From Boletus sp. NGJ (lineage: Eukaryota > Basidiomycota > Agaricomycetes > Boletales > Boletaceae), in assembly GCA_019096195.1 (NCBI GenBank), contig JAGTXK010000027.1, forward strand, positions 744,001 to 808,000: a DNA stretch of 64,000 bases. The letters are read 5' to 3'. Made by a program: the position numbers and the translations under genes. The notes beneath the pieces were generated by a model, which was not told the DNA's origin, made no database searches, and saw nothing but the letters and a program-made list of their open reading frames with translations. Of this stretch, positions 1-11,149 are shown piece after piece (position 1 is the stretch's first letter; each line of letters begins with the position of its first letter).

Positions 1-601
1 CCCTGCCCCACCTTGAAACTCCTGACCTGCTAGCAAGCCTGGTGGTCAGAGTTCCTCTCCCAATTTCACATAATTGTTTGCTTTTGCCCTGGACGACTTG
101 GTGCAAAACCTGATGCCCTTACTAGATGCTGTAACATCTATCCCAAAGAGGGGGATAAGGACTACACTCATGTCAATCCACATAATTTCTGCTCCATTTT
201 TACATAGGAATAGCTCGCTTCTTCCCTCCGCACTACTTATCTTGTAGCTCCAGTACTCCGGGCTAGCACCCTGTTTGATATAGAGCAACTCCACAGCAAC
301 ATCCTATCTACACTCCCTTCTGACCCACTTGCTGAACTACATATGTCCTCTCCCAATCTGGACTTACACTGGTCAGTTGATGAAGACAGCTTCCTCCATG
401 TCGACAAGCGCATCTATATCTCCAATGCCAATGACCTCCAACTCCAAGTCCTCCAGTACAAACACGACCACCCCCTCTCCAGACATTTCAGCCAAAATTG
501 GATATTGGAACTTGTATGACACAAATACACCTGGCCAAGGATAAGGACGTTCATAAAAGAATATGTCTCCTCCTGCACCACTTGCACCTGTGCAAAGGTT
601 C
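1..601 (+). pseudogene. Gypsy B: RNase H tail and integrase zinc-binding domain (interrupted)
   Basis: Broken plus-strand translation reads PDALTR near 100, then YPKEGDKDY and FDIEQLHS, then a stretch ending HDHPLSRHFSQN and SSCTTC. The PDALTR segment is the usual end of the RNase H connection; the H..H..C..C portion (HDHPLSRHF, SSCTTC) is the HHCC integrase zinc finger. Stops at the tag codons in FT*E* and tga in LV*HK fit CAG/CGA to TAG/TGA changes. Coding is cut at 601 by insertion of element A and continues at 8986. Confidence 0.8.
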
Positions 602-1189
602 TGTTATGATTTACTCTTTTCTTTTCTTTTCGTTTCTTCCTTTCATCAGTCATCCTCACTCTTGTCTCGTCCTCTTGATTTCCCTAGACCATTCACTACA
701 CAGTGGGACTCCATGTAGTCAAACCCCTTTTCTCTCACAATTTGTACTTCTATGCTGACATCATACGGAAGATCTCTTCCTATTCCCACTTCATAGGATC
801 TCTCTGGTGCTGCGGCTTGGTCATCCCCTTCCTATGCTTACTTTGTATATAAACCTCATGTTCCATAGTCAATCCCCAATTTACACCTACTTGGTGAACT
901 TGCATCATTGTTCCTCCGGACCTCTATAAGTTGTCATTCTACTTTGAGTGGATGCTTCTTCTATGTCTCGACTTCACTCTCGCTGAGTGAACCCTTGACC
1001 ATGACAAGGAAGACCCTTCGTCGCAGAACCCTTGACCCTACAACAAGGAAGACCCTCTGTTGTTGAACCCTTGATCCTACCTAGGGATCCCCCATCTTGT
1101 AGCCTATCAAGCTACCCCCTGACCTCTGTAGCTTGTTGCTACTCAACCATCCAAGTTAACGCCTATCCCTACCTGGGGTAGTTGTAACA
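602..1189 (+). repeat. 5' LTR of Gypsy A
   Basis: 588-bp terminal repeat starting TGTTATG and ending TAACA, matched by 8389-8980. A TATA-like box (TTTGTATATAAAC, about 844-856) marks a likely promoter in the U3/R region. The two LTRs differ at scattered positions, mostly by C/T or G/A transitions plus a few indels, so insertion is not recent. Confidence 0.93.
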
Positions 1190-1405
1190 TAAGGTGTAAA
1201 TTCTCTACCTCAAGGCTATCGCTGTTATAGTCCTCCACCCACCATTGCTCACCAATGTCCCACTCTAAACCCTGCTTGGTGGAGCTCTCGTGCATGTGCC
1301 GAGACACCCCCCACCAACAACACACCCTCTGACCACGAAGAAGAATCTTCAGACGTTGACGTTGACCTCCTGTCCCAACAACAACAGGATGCTGCCCTTG
1401 ACCTA

Positions 1406-2425
1406 TTGCACCAGCTCTCGAGCTGTCTACACCTACCAAGAACCCCTACCCCACCGACCCCACCTTCTCCTACACTGTTGATGGCAGTACTCTTGTTCTC
1501 CTTACCACCCCCTCCCTCATCACACATGTCTTCAGCAGCTCGACCTACTGAACTTCATATTGGTACACCTGAAGCCTATGATGGCTTTTTTGACACCTCT
1601 GTGCCTTGGTTGAACACCATTCAGTTCTACCTCTATGTCAATGCCAAAGTCTATGACACTGACGCCAAACAAATTGCCTTTGCCTTGTCTTACATGACCA
1701 AGGGACCAGCCCTCACCTGGGCCACTACCTATTGACAAAATGCTATCACTGGCGTCACCATCACTCTCAGCTCTTTTGCCGACTTCATTACTACCTTCGA
1801 GAAGGCATTCAAGCACCGCAATACCACGGGCAACACCATCACTTGGCTGTCCACCAAGCACATGGTCAAGAAGTGAGATAACTCGTACTCTCCCCCCCTC
1901 ACACAATACACATCCGAATTCCAGAACAATGCCTTTTTCGCCAAGATCACTGACCTGAACGTCTTCATTGGGTACTACTCCACCGGGATCCCCTCAGGAC
2001 TCATGTGACAGGTCATGTCTATGGACACAGTACTCGCTACCATCAAAGAATGGTATTCTCGGGCCATTCATTTCCAGACCCAATGGGAGAGAGCTGACGA
2101 GATCGCCAAGAGGTACAACAAACCTGCTGCCCACACGTACCACTCTTTCTCCTCCCCCACCCCATTCAAGACCCGCGACCCTGATGCTATGGATGTTGAC
2201 ATCATCTCCATTCTGAAACTCACCCCGGAAGAGCGGAAATGCTGCTTTGATTAAAAACTCTGCTTCTGCTGCCGTCAACCAGGCTATATCACCACTGCCT
2301 GTACCACCTTCGCTTCTTCCGTCAAGAAGGCAAAAACCTCCCCCATCAAAAAGGTTAGGGTCGTCGAAAAGGAGGAAGAGGACTCCAACAGAGAGACCAT
2401 CAGACAGGTTTCTTCAGGTTTTTAA
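1406..2425 (+). pseudogene. Gypsy A gag (capsid and degraded zinc knuckle)
   Basis: The translation contains a typical Gypsy capsid stretch (GTPEAYDG, ALSYMTKGPALTWA, then WYSRAIHFQTQWE further on). It is interrupted by stops at about 1733 (TGA), 1875 (TGA), 2007 (TGA) and 2252 (TAA). Near 2258 the segment CFCCRQPGYITTAC matches a CCHC zinc knuckle with histidine replaced by tyrosine. The exact start is unclear: ATG 1406 opens the frame but ATG 1527 (MSSAARP) looks more like a gag start. The role in an active relative would be particle formation and RNA packaging. Confidence 0.78.
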
Positions 2426-2442
2426 ATTGGGAAACACCCTCG

Positions 2443-3090
2443 ATGCATGTTTTCCCTTCTCTTAGTTGTGCTGTAACTGTAGAGTTGAAATTGAAAGGCA
2501 TTCACATTCCTGTTCAACTCCTTGTTTCCGCACACACTAAGAAAGCTGTCGACACCAGAGCCCTTGTGGACAGTGGTGCAGAGATCTCCTGCATCAACTA
2601 TCAATTCGTGCAAAAGCACAAACTCCCGACCACTTGACTCCACACCCCCATCCATGTTCAAAATGCCGACACCTCATTCAATAAAAACAGAGATATCAAA
2701 TTCACATGCGATCTCTTCGTCAACATCAAGGGCATCCTTTTGTGAACAACCCTCCATGTCATCTCCTGTGGAAAGGAGAACATCATCCTCGGCCAACCCT
2801 GGCTCCATTCTTGTAACCCGACCATTGACTGGGCAGCTAATACCCTCACCCTCGATGAAACCCTCAACCAATCTGCCAACCTCTATCACACGAGGACCAA
2901 ATCAACCCTTGCTGAAACAAATGAACCTTCGTCTCAACCAGGTCATGCCGACATTAATCTCATGACCTGTTACCATCTTTGCAGCTTCCTACAGAAGGAG
3001 ACCGACGAACGAGAGTATCTACGAAACATGGATCGAAATTGTGTTATGCACCAAATCATCTGAGGGGGTTATAAGTATGTTGCCTCTTCT
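2443..3090 (+). pseudogene. Gypsy A aspartic protease region
   Basis: The frame contains ALVDSGAEISCIN, the retropepsin D-S-G active-site motif, followed after a stop at about 2635 by IILGQPWLHS, the usual second conserved block (ILGxPWL). It lies directly between gag and reverse transcriptase, the expected pol order. Further stops (about 2743 and 3061) break it. Confidence 0.78.
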
Positions 3091-3141
3091 GTCATCGCCA
3101 AACTTACCATCACCACTGAACTTGCCGAAGCTGCCGAGAAG

Positions 3142-5809
3142 GTGAAACCAAAACTGACCCTCCCCACTGCATATGCTGACTATGCCTCCATCTTCTCAAA
3201 AAAAGCCACCAACCATGTTCCCCCATCACGCCTGTATGATCACGAGATCAATGTCAAAGAGACTTTTATCCCAAAGATCAGGAAAGTCTACCCCCTCTCT
3301 CCTCACGAACAAAAGGTCACTGAAGACTTTCTCAATGAACATCTCAAGATAGGGAAGATTCACCCATCAAACTCCCCCCAAGCCTCCCCCTTCTTCTTTG
3401 TCAAAAAGAAGAATGGTGATCTCTGTCCCTGCCAGGATTACAGGTATATCAATGAACATACTGTTCATAATGCCTATCCCCTCCCTCTAGTCTCCAACCT
3501 CATCGACAAGCTCAAAGGAGCAACCACCTTCATCAAATTCGATGTCCGTTGGGGATATAACAATGTGCATATCAAAGACAGTCATCAATGGAAGGCCGCT
3601 TTCATCACGCATTGAGGCCTCTATGAACCCACAGTCATGTTTTTTGACCTCTGCAACTCTCCTGCGACCATCCAACGGTTCATGAATGACTCCTTCCAGG
3701 ATATAATCACTGCAGGATGGCTCATCATTTACATGGATGACCTCCTCATCTTCTCCCCCAATGATGCCACACATACCGAGCGAACCAAGCACGTTCTCCA
3801 ACGAATGACCAAACTCAACCTTCATCTCAAACTCGAGAAGTGCACCTTCGCTACCAACGAAGTGGAATACCTTGGGATGATCATCCGTCCTAACCAGCTG
3901 GCCATGGATCCCGTTAAGCTCAACGGAATTGCCAAATGGCCTGCCCCCACTAAGGTCACCAGAGTCCAATCATTCCTTGGCTTTGCCAACTTCTATCGTT
4001 GGTTCATCCATGATTACTCAATGATCACCCATCCCCTCATCAACCTCACCAAGCTTAATCAACCTTGGGTTTGGTCGAAAGAATGTCAAGACACATTTGA
4101 TCATCTCAAACATCTCTTCCTTTCCAAACCAGTCCTCCACCTACCCAACTTCTCTGCTCCCTTCACCATTGCCACTGATGCCTCAAAGTATGCTATGGGC
4201 GCCATTCTTTTACAGACTGACACCAATGGTGAGTGGCACCCCTGCTCCTACCTTTCGCAATCCTTCTCCCCTGCCAAAAGGAACTATGACATCTATGATC
4301 ATGAGCTCCTTGCTGTCATCTGCATGTTAAAGTTGTGGTGCCACTACCTCTATGGCTCCCCCTTCCCAGTCCAGGTTTTCACTGACCACAAAAACCTGTT
4401 GTACTTCAAATCACCCCAGAACCTCAATTGTCAACAAGCCTGCTGGCTCCTCAATCTTGCCAACTTTGACCTTAAAATTATTCATGTCTCTGGCCGCCTT
4501 CTTGCTGGCCCGGACGCACTTTCCTGTCGCCCTGATCTTATCCCAGCGTCCGATGTAGACAACACAGGTGTTACCCTCCTTCCCCCTTCCCTGTTTGTCA
4601 ATTTAATTGACACCTCCCTGGCCTTCCTCATCCAATGGTCCTCTTTCTTGGATCCCCTCGTCCTCCAACACCTCCAAGCAATCAACACCTCCGTGCCTAC
4701 TTTCCTTCGCGCCCACCTCTCCGATTGGTCATACATGGACGGCATCCTGTCCTACCATAACCATGTATATGTCCCACTTGACGATTCCCTCCATCGCTTG
4801 ATCCTCCAGCGCTGTCATGATCATGAGTCTGCCGGCCACCCTGGCTACCTTAAAACCCAACAACTTGTGTCCACAGACTTCTGGTGGCCCAGTCTCACCT
4901 CTTACGTTTGCGCTTATGTGTCTGGCTGCCCTGCATGTCAGCAGAATAAGGCGAACACCCATCCCATGATACCCCCCTTGACCCTGATCCGCTCTGCCAC
5001 CTCGCTCCCTTTCTGCCAGATCTCTTGCAACCTCATCACTGACCTCCCCCCGTCCTCCGACTTTGACTCCCTGTTGGTCGTGGTCGACCATAGGCTTATG
5101 AAGGGGGTAATTCTCTGTCCTATGAAGAAATCAGTGACCGCCGAGGGGATCACAACCCTCTTTTTCCACAAAGTATACCTCCGCTTTGGTCTTTACAACA
5201 AGATCATCTCCAATCAAGGACCCCAGTTTGCCTCGGCCTTTGCCAAAGAACTCGGGAAGCTCCTGAAATATGACCTTTCTCTCTCTACTGCCTACCACCC
5301 CCAATCCAATGGAGAAATGGAACGGGTCAACCAGGAGATCGAAACCTACCTCCGGATCTTCTGTGGCAATGAACCCACTACTTGGGCCGAAAAGATCTCT
5401 CACACCAAATTCACCCACAACCACTGACCCCACTCTGTCACTGGTCAATCTCCAATCTTCCTTCTCATGGGATATGAACCCTGCGCCCTTCCTTCAGTTG
5501 TTCCCGACTCCACAATTCCTGCTCTAGAAGAGCATATCCAGAAACTCTCTGCTGCAAGGAATGAAGCCTTGGCAGCCCACGAACTTGCATGACAAGTCAT
5601 GGCCTCTCACACTCGTCATCACTTCATGCCATTCAAGAAAGGTGATTGGGTTCGGCTAGAAGCCAGAAACCTGAAATGCTCTGTCACTGACCTGAAGTTC
5701 GCATTGAAACGAGAGGGTCCTTTCACCATCACAGATGTCCTATCTCCAATCGTCTATAAACTCCATCTTCTGGCTACATGGAAGATCCACCCAGTCTTCC
5801 ATGCTTCAC
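3142..5809 (+). pseudogene. Gypsy A reverse transcriptase, RNase H and integrase
   Basis: Reverse transcriptase motifs are visible in order: NSPQASPFFFVKKKNG, CQDYRYIN, FIKFDVRWGYNN and the catalytic IIYMDDLLIFS (about 3727-3760). RNase H follows (TIATDASKYAMGAILLQ, FTDHKNLLYF). The integrase has an HHCC finger (HDHESAGHPG, CPACQQNK) and a catalytic core (LLVVVDH, SNQGPQF, YHPQSNGEMERVNQ). A stop near 3613 (TGA) sits in place of an expected arginine, and another lies at 5425. The C-terminal PVFHASL is cut at 5809 by the solo LTR and resumes at 6899. Confidence 0.9.
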
Positions 5810-6893
5810 TGAAAGGAACCTTCAATGAACAAGAGAAAGAAACCTAGACCTAATATCTGAAGCGTTGCTAACTAAAGCAATATGCAACAGAGAGAAAGGC
5901 AATTTCAAGGTTAGGGGAAACATGGTACTCTACCGGCTACTTATATACTACCGATAGTGGCGCACGGACCGTGCTGTGCTATGACGTCGTAGGGCACTGG
6001 GTATGACATCACAGGAACGAGGAAATGTTAGTGTCCAATGGCAAAAGAGGGAGACGATGGAATGAGATGCGCATGGTATACGCATGTAAGTGAAATGGTA
6101 GTCCGGAGCGCTCTGGGCGTGGCTACGTGTGATATATCTAAGGGGAACTAAATAGGTATGGAAGCGAAAGGGAAGTGAAGGAGTGATGCGTGGGGCATCG
6201 CATGGGGTGATCGTTGGATCGGGTATCGAGACGGGATCGTATCGGGTGATAGATCGGGTCTTGTCTAGGTCTTGTGATCTGACGTTCGCCTGATCAGTAC
6301 TTGGGTTAATCTAGTGTGGGCTTGATTAGTACTTGGTGGCGGTATCGTGGAATAGTGTCGGGAGTGATCTATGGCGTGAGCCGGAGATCAGGGCGAGCGG
6401 GGAGTCGGGGATCTGGAGGCGGGCTCCTGATTAGTACTTGTGTAGCGTACCGAGCTCTGCGTCAGGTACTGCCTACAGGTGTCGTGCGCGTAACGAGCGT
6501 ATACGTGACAGAGGGGTTCTGTCATCGTACGGCGTTATGTCACATGATGTGGCTACCAAGCTCTGCATCAGGCAGGTCCACAAGGGGTGGCATAGTTTAT
6601 AGGCGTGCGGGCCTTGTTTGTGGCTGTGAGGCCGGGGGTTTAGCCGTGGGGCTACTTGGTGTCGTAGTGCATCGGGTACGACTAGGGTACTGCCGGCGAA
6701 AGTGTACGTAGGTGTGTGCGGTCGTGTGGTGTATCGTATGGGGGCGGATACGGTGAGTGACTACTCTAGGTGTATGCGAGGTAAGGCTAGGGTGGAGGTT
6801 GGGTGAATGGTAGGCGAGTGTATCATCTATAGGTAGTGCGAGAGTGTAGGTAGGGGTGCTAATAAATAGGTGGTATAATGAGTGATCGTTTCA
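5810..6893. repeat. Solo LTR (about 1084 bp) inserted in Gypsy A integrase/chromodomain
   Basis: The block starts TGAAAGG and ends CGTTTCA, and is flanked by a perfect 5-bp duplication TTCAC (5805-5809 and 6894-6898). Removing it brings FHAS- together with -LLTLCQENATYG, which is the continuous integrase C-terminus to chromodomain linker of this family. It is G+T rich, unlike its flanks, and holds three copies of GATTAGTACTTG-like words (about 6292, 6327, 6428). No coding capacity is convincing. The TG...CA ends and 5-bp duplication support a solo LTR of a different family. Confidence 0.85.
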
Positions 6894-6898
6894 TTCAC

Positions 6899-7129
6899 TC
6901 CTCACCCTGTGCCAGGAAAACGCCACTTATGGCAGACACTTCATCAAACCACCACCTGACCTGATAGCCGGTGAAGAGGAATACAAAATTGATAAGGTCT
7001 TGCGACATTGCGGCTCCCCGTCTCACCACTCCTTCCTGATCTGATGGAAAGGATACTCTGCAGAAGAAGACTCCTGGGTCCCCAAGTGGGATCTGAAATA
7101 TGCCAAGTCCACTCTGCTCAACTATAAGA
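6899..7129 (+). pseudogene. Gypsy A chromodomain
   Basis: The frame reads PPPDLIAGEEEYKIDKVL, a stop in place of the residue before WKGY, then WKGYSAEEDSWVPKWDL. This matches the chromodomain consensus (EYEVEKIL...WKGY...ENTWEP..L) that targets chromoviruses to heterochromatin. It directly follows the integrase once the solo LTR is discounted. One TGA stop (about 7039) breaks the domain. Confidence 0.83.
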
Positions 7130-7130
7130 A

Positions 7131-8351
7131 ATGTCATCCCAGAACATTCTCTCCCATCGCCTCTCTCACCCACACACCATGACCATTCCCCTCATTGTTA
7201 ACACTATGACCTCCTCCAATGCCACTGTGTCTTCCTCCCCACATAATGTTTCTACGATATCTTATAGCAGTATTGTCTCTTCTACTCTCTCCTCTCCTTT
7301 GTCACTCTTGCATTTTGACACCCCTCTTAACGATGACTCTCACCCTGGTTCTCCTTTTATACCTTCTCCCCGTGGTGAACCTAGCCTTCCATGCCCACCG
7401 ACACCAGTCTCGTTAGCCTCCACCCCCACGCTGATCATGTTAGTGGACATCCCCATCTACACCACACATCTTCACAACGACTTCCAAGACCTAGCCGAGG
7501 TTACCCACCTCATGGAAAACCTCGAAGACCTGTGCATGGCACCAGGTCTCAGAGCCCATCTAGATTACGCCTCCCCTTTGTACTCCCTCTACAAAGCCTA
7601 TCTACAAGTGGCCAACCTGGACACAATCACCAATCATACTACTGCCAATGCCCATCTCTCCTTGACCCAACTCCGCCTTTGGGGTATCTCCAGCAAACTA
7701 AAGGCGGCACTCCTTAATGCCCTCCACCAGCTAGGAGCCATAGAACTCCTTGATGACCTTGACAGATACATGAGAGACTTAGCCAACCATCCCTTGCCAG
7801 TAGCACTCCCTGCACCCTCCACACCATCTGTGTCATCGTCCCCTCTGGGTGACGAAGAACTCGCTGTCGTTCGCTGCAAAGAGGCTTACTGGATGGGTCA
7901 TGACGGATCAGTTCCAGTTGGACCTTCTCACCCTCGTTACTTCAAATCCTGTTACCAGTGCCACTGTCTTGGTCATGTATGAGTTTGCTGCCCGGTCTAT
8001 CAATGCCCCCAATGTCTTTGCTGGGAACCCAGTCACACACAGGCCCACTGCCCATTGCATCATTGTCTTAATCCACAAACTCCACCCACCTCGTTGTTCC
8101 CCTCTTCATCATCATCTGGTCATGTATCCTCCTCCCCCCACTTGATCCGCCATGTATTGCCCCCTCACTCTACCCACAGCAATCATCTCACGCGCCGTCA
8201 CCCCTCCCTCAATCGCCTCACTTAGGAGGTCACTCATCTCAACCGCACTACCGTCATGTGGGACATTTACGACGACCCAGACGTCTTTGACAGCGTCACC
8301 ATGAGCAACATGACTGGATCCCCTTGTGGTTCATACCAAGGTTTGGACTAG
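7131..8351 (+). pseudogene. Extra 3' ORF of Gypsy A with paired zinc-knuckle-like motifs
   Basis: ATG 7131 opens a frame of 283 codons, read-through-able after stops at 7980 (TGA) and about 8223 (TAG) to 8349-8351. The first part is Ser/Pro/Thr rich, then helical (LMENLEDLC, SLYKAYLQV, LLDDLDRYMRDL). The C-terminal part has CYQCHCLGHV, then a stop, then CCPVYQCPQCLCWEPSHTQAHC: a CCHC-like knuckle and a second Cys/His cluster. It sits after the chromodomain and before the 3' LTR, the position of env in errantiviruses, but I see no signal peptide or membrane segment. Nucleic-acid binding is inferred only from the Cys/His spacing. Confidence 0.62.
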
Positions 8352-8388
8352 GTCATTCAGTGGAACTTCACACGTAGTAGGGGGGTAA

Positions 8389-8980
8389 TGTTACGATTTA
8401 CTCTTTTCTTTTCTTTTCATCTCTTTCTTTCATCAGTTGTCCTCACTCTTGTCTCATCCTCTTGATTCCCCCAGACCATTTGCTACACAGTGGGACTCTG
8501 TGTAGTTGAAACCCTTTTCTCTCATGATTTGTACATACTTCTATGCTAACGTCATACAGAAGATCCCTTCCTATTCCCACTCCATAGGATCTCTCCGATG
8601 CTGCGGCTTGGTCATCCCCTTCCCACGCTTACTTTGTATATAAACCTCACATTCCATAGTCAATCCCCAATTTACACCTACTTGGTGAACTTGCATCATC
8701 GTTCCTCCGGACCTCTATAAGTTGTCATTCTACTTTGAGTGAATGCTTCTTCTACATTTCGACTTCACTCTCGCTGAGTGAACCCTTGACCATGACAAGG
8801 AAGACCCTTCGTCGCAGAACCCTTGACCCTACAATAAGGAAGACCCTCTGGTGTTGAACCCTTGATCCTACCTAGGGATCCCCTGTCTTATAGCCTATCA
8901 AGCTACCCCCCGACCTCTGTAGCTTGTTGCTACTCGACCATCCAAGTTAATGCCTATTCCTACCTGGAGTAGTTGTAACA
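8389..8980 (+). repeat. 3' LTR of Gypsy A
   Basis: 592-bp repeat matching 602-1189, starting TGTTACG and ending GTTGTAACA, directly preceded by a run of Gs (polypurine tract) and followed by the duplication GGTTC. It carries the same TATA-like TTTGTATATAAAC near 8633. Confidence 0.93.
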
Positions 8981-8985
8981 GGTTC

Positions 8986-10138
8986 CAAGACACTGACCCT
9001 ATGGGTTGTTGAAACAACTCCCCATCCTGGAGAAGCCATGGAATTCCATCTCTATGAATTTCATTGAGCAACTCCCCTTGTCCTCCGGATTTACCACTAT
9101 CCTCATCATTGTGGACCAATTATCCAAACAGTGCATTTTCATCCCAACATCTGACACAGTAACATCCCTGGACTTGGCAAAACTATTCCTACTCCATATC
9201 TTTTCTAAGCACAGAGTTCCCTCTCACATTACCTCCGATTGAGGTTCGGAATTCGTCTCTCATTTCTTCCACTCACTTGGGAAAGCTCTCAACATCCGCC
9301 TCCACTTCACCTCCGGTTATCACCCTGAAGGAGACGGTCAGACAGAATGGATGAACCAGATGCTTGAACAGTATCTCTGTGTGTATTGCAACTACCAGCA
9401 AGACAACTGGTCCAAACTTCTTTCATTAGCAGAGTTCACATACAACAATGCTCCGAGTGCTACTACTGGTGTCTCCCCGTTCTTCGCCAATAAAGGCTAC
9501 CATCCCAACGTTACAGTACATTCTGAGCGTGACCTCACCTCCATTAAAGCCTGTGAATATTCCGTAGACCTTGATTCCCTCCATGAATACCTTCATGAAG
9601 AAATGGCTGCTGCCCAAAAGCATTACCAAGGACCCGCAGATGCTAAATGATCTTCAGCACTGGACTTCAAAGTCGGTGACCCGGTCTTCGTGAAAGCCAA
9701 GTACTTCCACTCCACTAGGCCTTTGAAGAAACTCTCCAAGAAGAACCTAGAACCCTATCCAATCATTGTGCAGGCAGGCTCTCACTCCTTCACACTCCGA
9801 CTCCCCGAGTTAATAAAGTCTGTTTATCCAGTCTTTCATGTCTCACAATTAGAACCCTCCATACCCAACACCATACTGTACCTAACCAGGTATAATCTCC
9901 GCCACCTCCACTTGAAGTAGATGGAGAACCAGAGTATGAAGTTTCAGAGATCCTTGACTCGAAGATAGACTGACATTGCTGGAACTGCAAACTCCTGTAC
10001 CTTGTCCATTGGTCAGAATATGAAGGAATAGACAAAGAAACCTCATGGCTTCTAGCCACTGAACTCAGTCATGCTTCCAAACTTGTCTGCGACTATCACA
10101 CTCGCTACCTGGACAAACCCAGACCTCACTCTGCATGA
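8986..10138 (+). pseudogene. Gypsy B integrase core and chromodomain (resumed)
   Basis: The translation continues element B: LLKQLPILEKPWNSISMNFI, then LIIVDQLSKQ, ITSD, a stop, GSEFVSHFF, then YHPEGDGQTEW and LAEFTYNNAPSATTG, the D,D,E integrase core. A GPY/F-like tail (KKNLEPYPIIVQAGSHSFTL, PVFHVSQLEP) leads to a chromodomain (EYEVSEILDSKI, a stop, LVHWSEYEG, TSWLLATEL). Stops at SD*GSEF, ADAK*SSAL and SKID*HC all fit CGA to TGA. The third acidic residue region is within the YHPEGDGQTE block. Confidence 0.87.
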
Positions 10139-10193
10139 TCGGACACAAACTCCATTAGATGAAGAAAAAAGACAAGTAAATCTAAAACTACTA

Positions 10194-10993
10194 CTAAACT
10201 TCTTCCTCTACTCCCTCCTCTTCACTCTCCTCCCCATTCTCCTCAATTACCTCCACAGCCAATCCGGCCAACTCCACATCTGCCTCTTCCTCTTTCCCTT
10301 CCCTTATCTCCTCCAAGTCCAGCTCCTCACTTCCATACACCTCCTCCACCTTCACGTTGACCAGGCGCTCTAGCAGCACATTTTGCCACTCCAAATGCCT
10401 GTTCTGGAACCTCAGGGCATTCTGGATCTCCCGAAGGATCTCCATTAGCCCCAGTAGCACCCCTGGTTCTGCTTCATCCGTGTTGGAGCTGCTAGGCCCT
10501 GCCTTGCTGGTCTCCACCCTCTGCTTCTTCTTCCGCTTCTCCAGCTGCTCCTCGCTGGGCTGCTCACACTTCGCTTTCGCATTGTGACACTTGATGCACA
10601 ACTTTGACTTCCCAGGGCCGAGCACACACTCAAGGCCCCGGTTGTCACAGCAGATGCACAACTGCTCCACTGCCTCCCTCTTCTTTCTCTGTTTGATGCT
10701 TTGACATGCCCTAACCTCCTTCACCTGTAAAGTCTGGTTAGTTTTGTCAAACTCCAGTTAATGTGACTCACCCTGTGTACAGCCTCCTTCTCAGCCTCAT
10801 GGCATGCCTTCTCTTCCTCCTTGCACACCTTCTGCTCAGCCTCCTCATGTGCCCTCCTCTCCGCCTCCTCTTTCTGGGCCCATGCTCGTCTCTGCCATTC
10901 GGCATACTTGGCCATGCTGACCTCCTTGTTGTTGTTCTCATTCTCTGCAATACACTCATTGGACCACTCCTTGATGTTGTTGAGGTTGGACAT
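10194..10993 (-). CDS. Two-exon gene with Zn2Cys6-like cluster, antisense inside Gypsy B
   Basis: Complement of join(10194..10724,10772..10993): a 47-bp GT-AG intron (10725-10771) joins two open frames into about 250 residues without a stop. Exon 1 (MSNLNNIKEWSNE) is an Ala/Glu/Arg-rich coiled coil. Exon 2 holds CICCDNRGLEC and CIKCHNAKAKC; the spacing is C-X2-C-X6-C-X9-C-X2-C-X6-C, the fungal GAL4-type binuclear zinc pattern. A basic stretch (EKRKKKQRVE), a Leu-rich helix and an acidic tail follow. It lies between the chromodomain and 3' LTR of element B on the opposite strand and is intact while B is not. DNA binding is inferred; it could also be a TE-encoded accessory protein of unknown role. 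Confidence 0.72.
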
Positions 10994-11149
10994 GGAAGGG
11001 AATAAGGGTAATGCAGAATTGGCCAGGGCACACCCTCACCCTTTATATTCTTTTTTCAGACTCCAATTTTTTCCTCCACTTCAATTTTCCCCCACTCCGC
11101 ATTGTCTCTCACCTAGGCCTTCAGGAGTTCAGACCTAAGAGGGGGATAC

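Larger units (their letters stand above)
602..8980 (+). mobile_element. Gypsy/Ty3 chromovirus A, full length but degenerate, nested in element B
   Basis: Two long direct repeats, both starting TGTTA and ending GTAACA, lie at 602-1189 and 8389-8980. They are flanked by an identical 5-bp duplication GGTTC (597-601 and 8981-8985), the mark of an LTR-retrotransposon insertion. Between them the order is gag, protease, reverse transcriptase, RNase H, integrase, chromodomain, then an additional 3' ORF. A purine-rich tract with a run of Gs (about 8376-8388) precedes the 3' LTR. The interior carries many stops and a 1084-bp solo LTR. Confidence 0.93.

Noticed and set aside
6316-6711. 131-aa plus-strand ORF rich in Gly/Arg/Val
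   Set aside because: Lies wholly inside the TG...CA block with TTCAC duplications; composition reflects G+T-rich LTR sequence and no family resemblance is seen.
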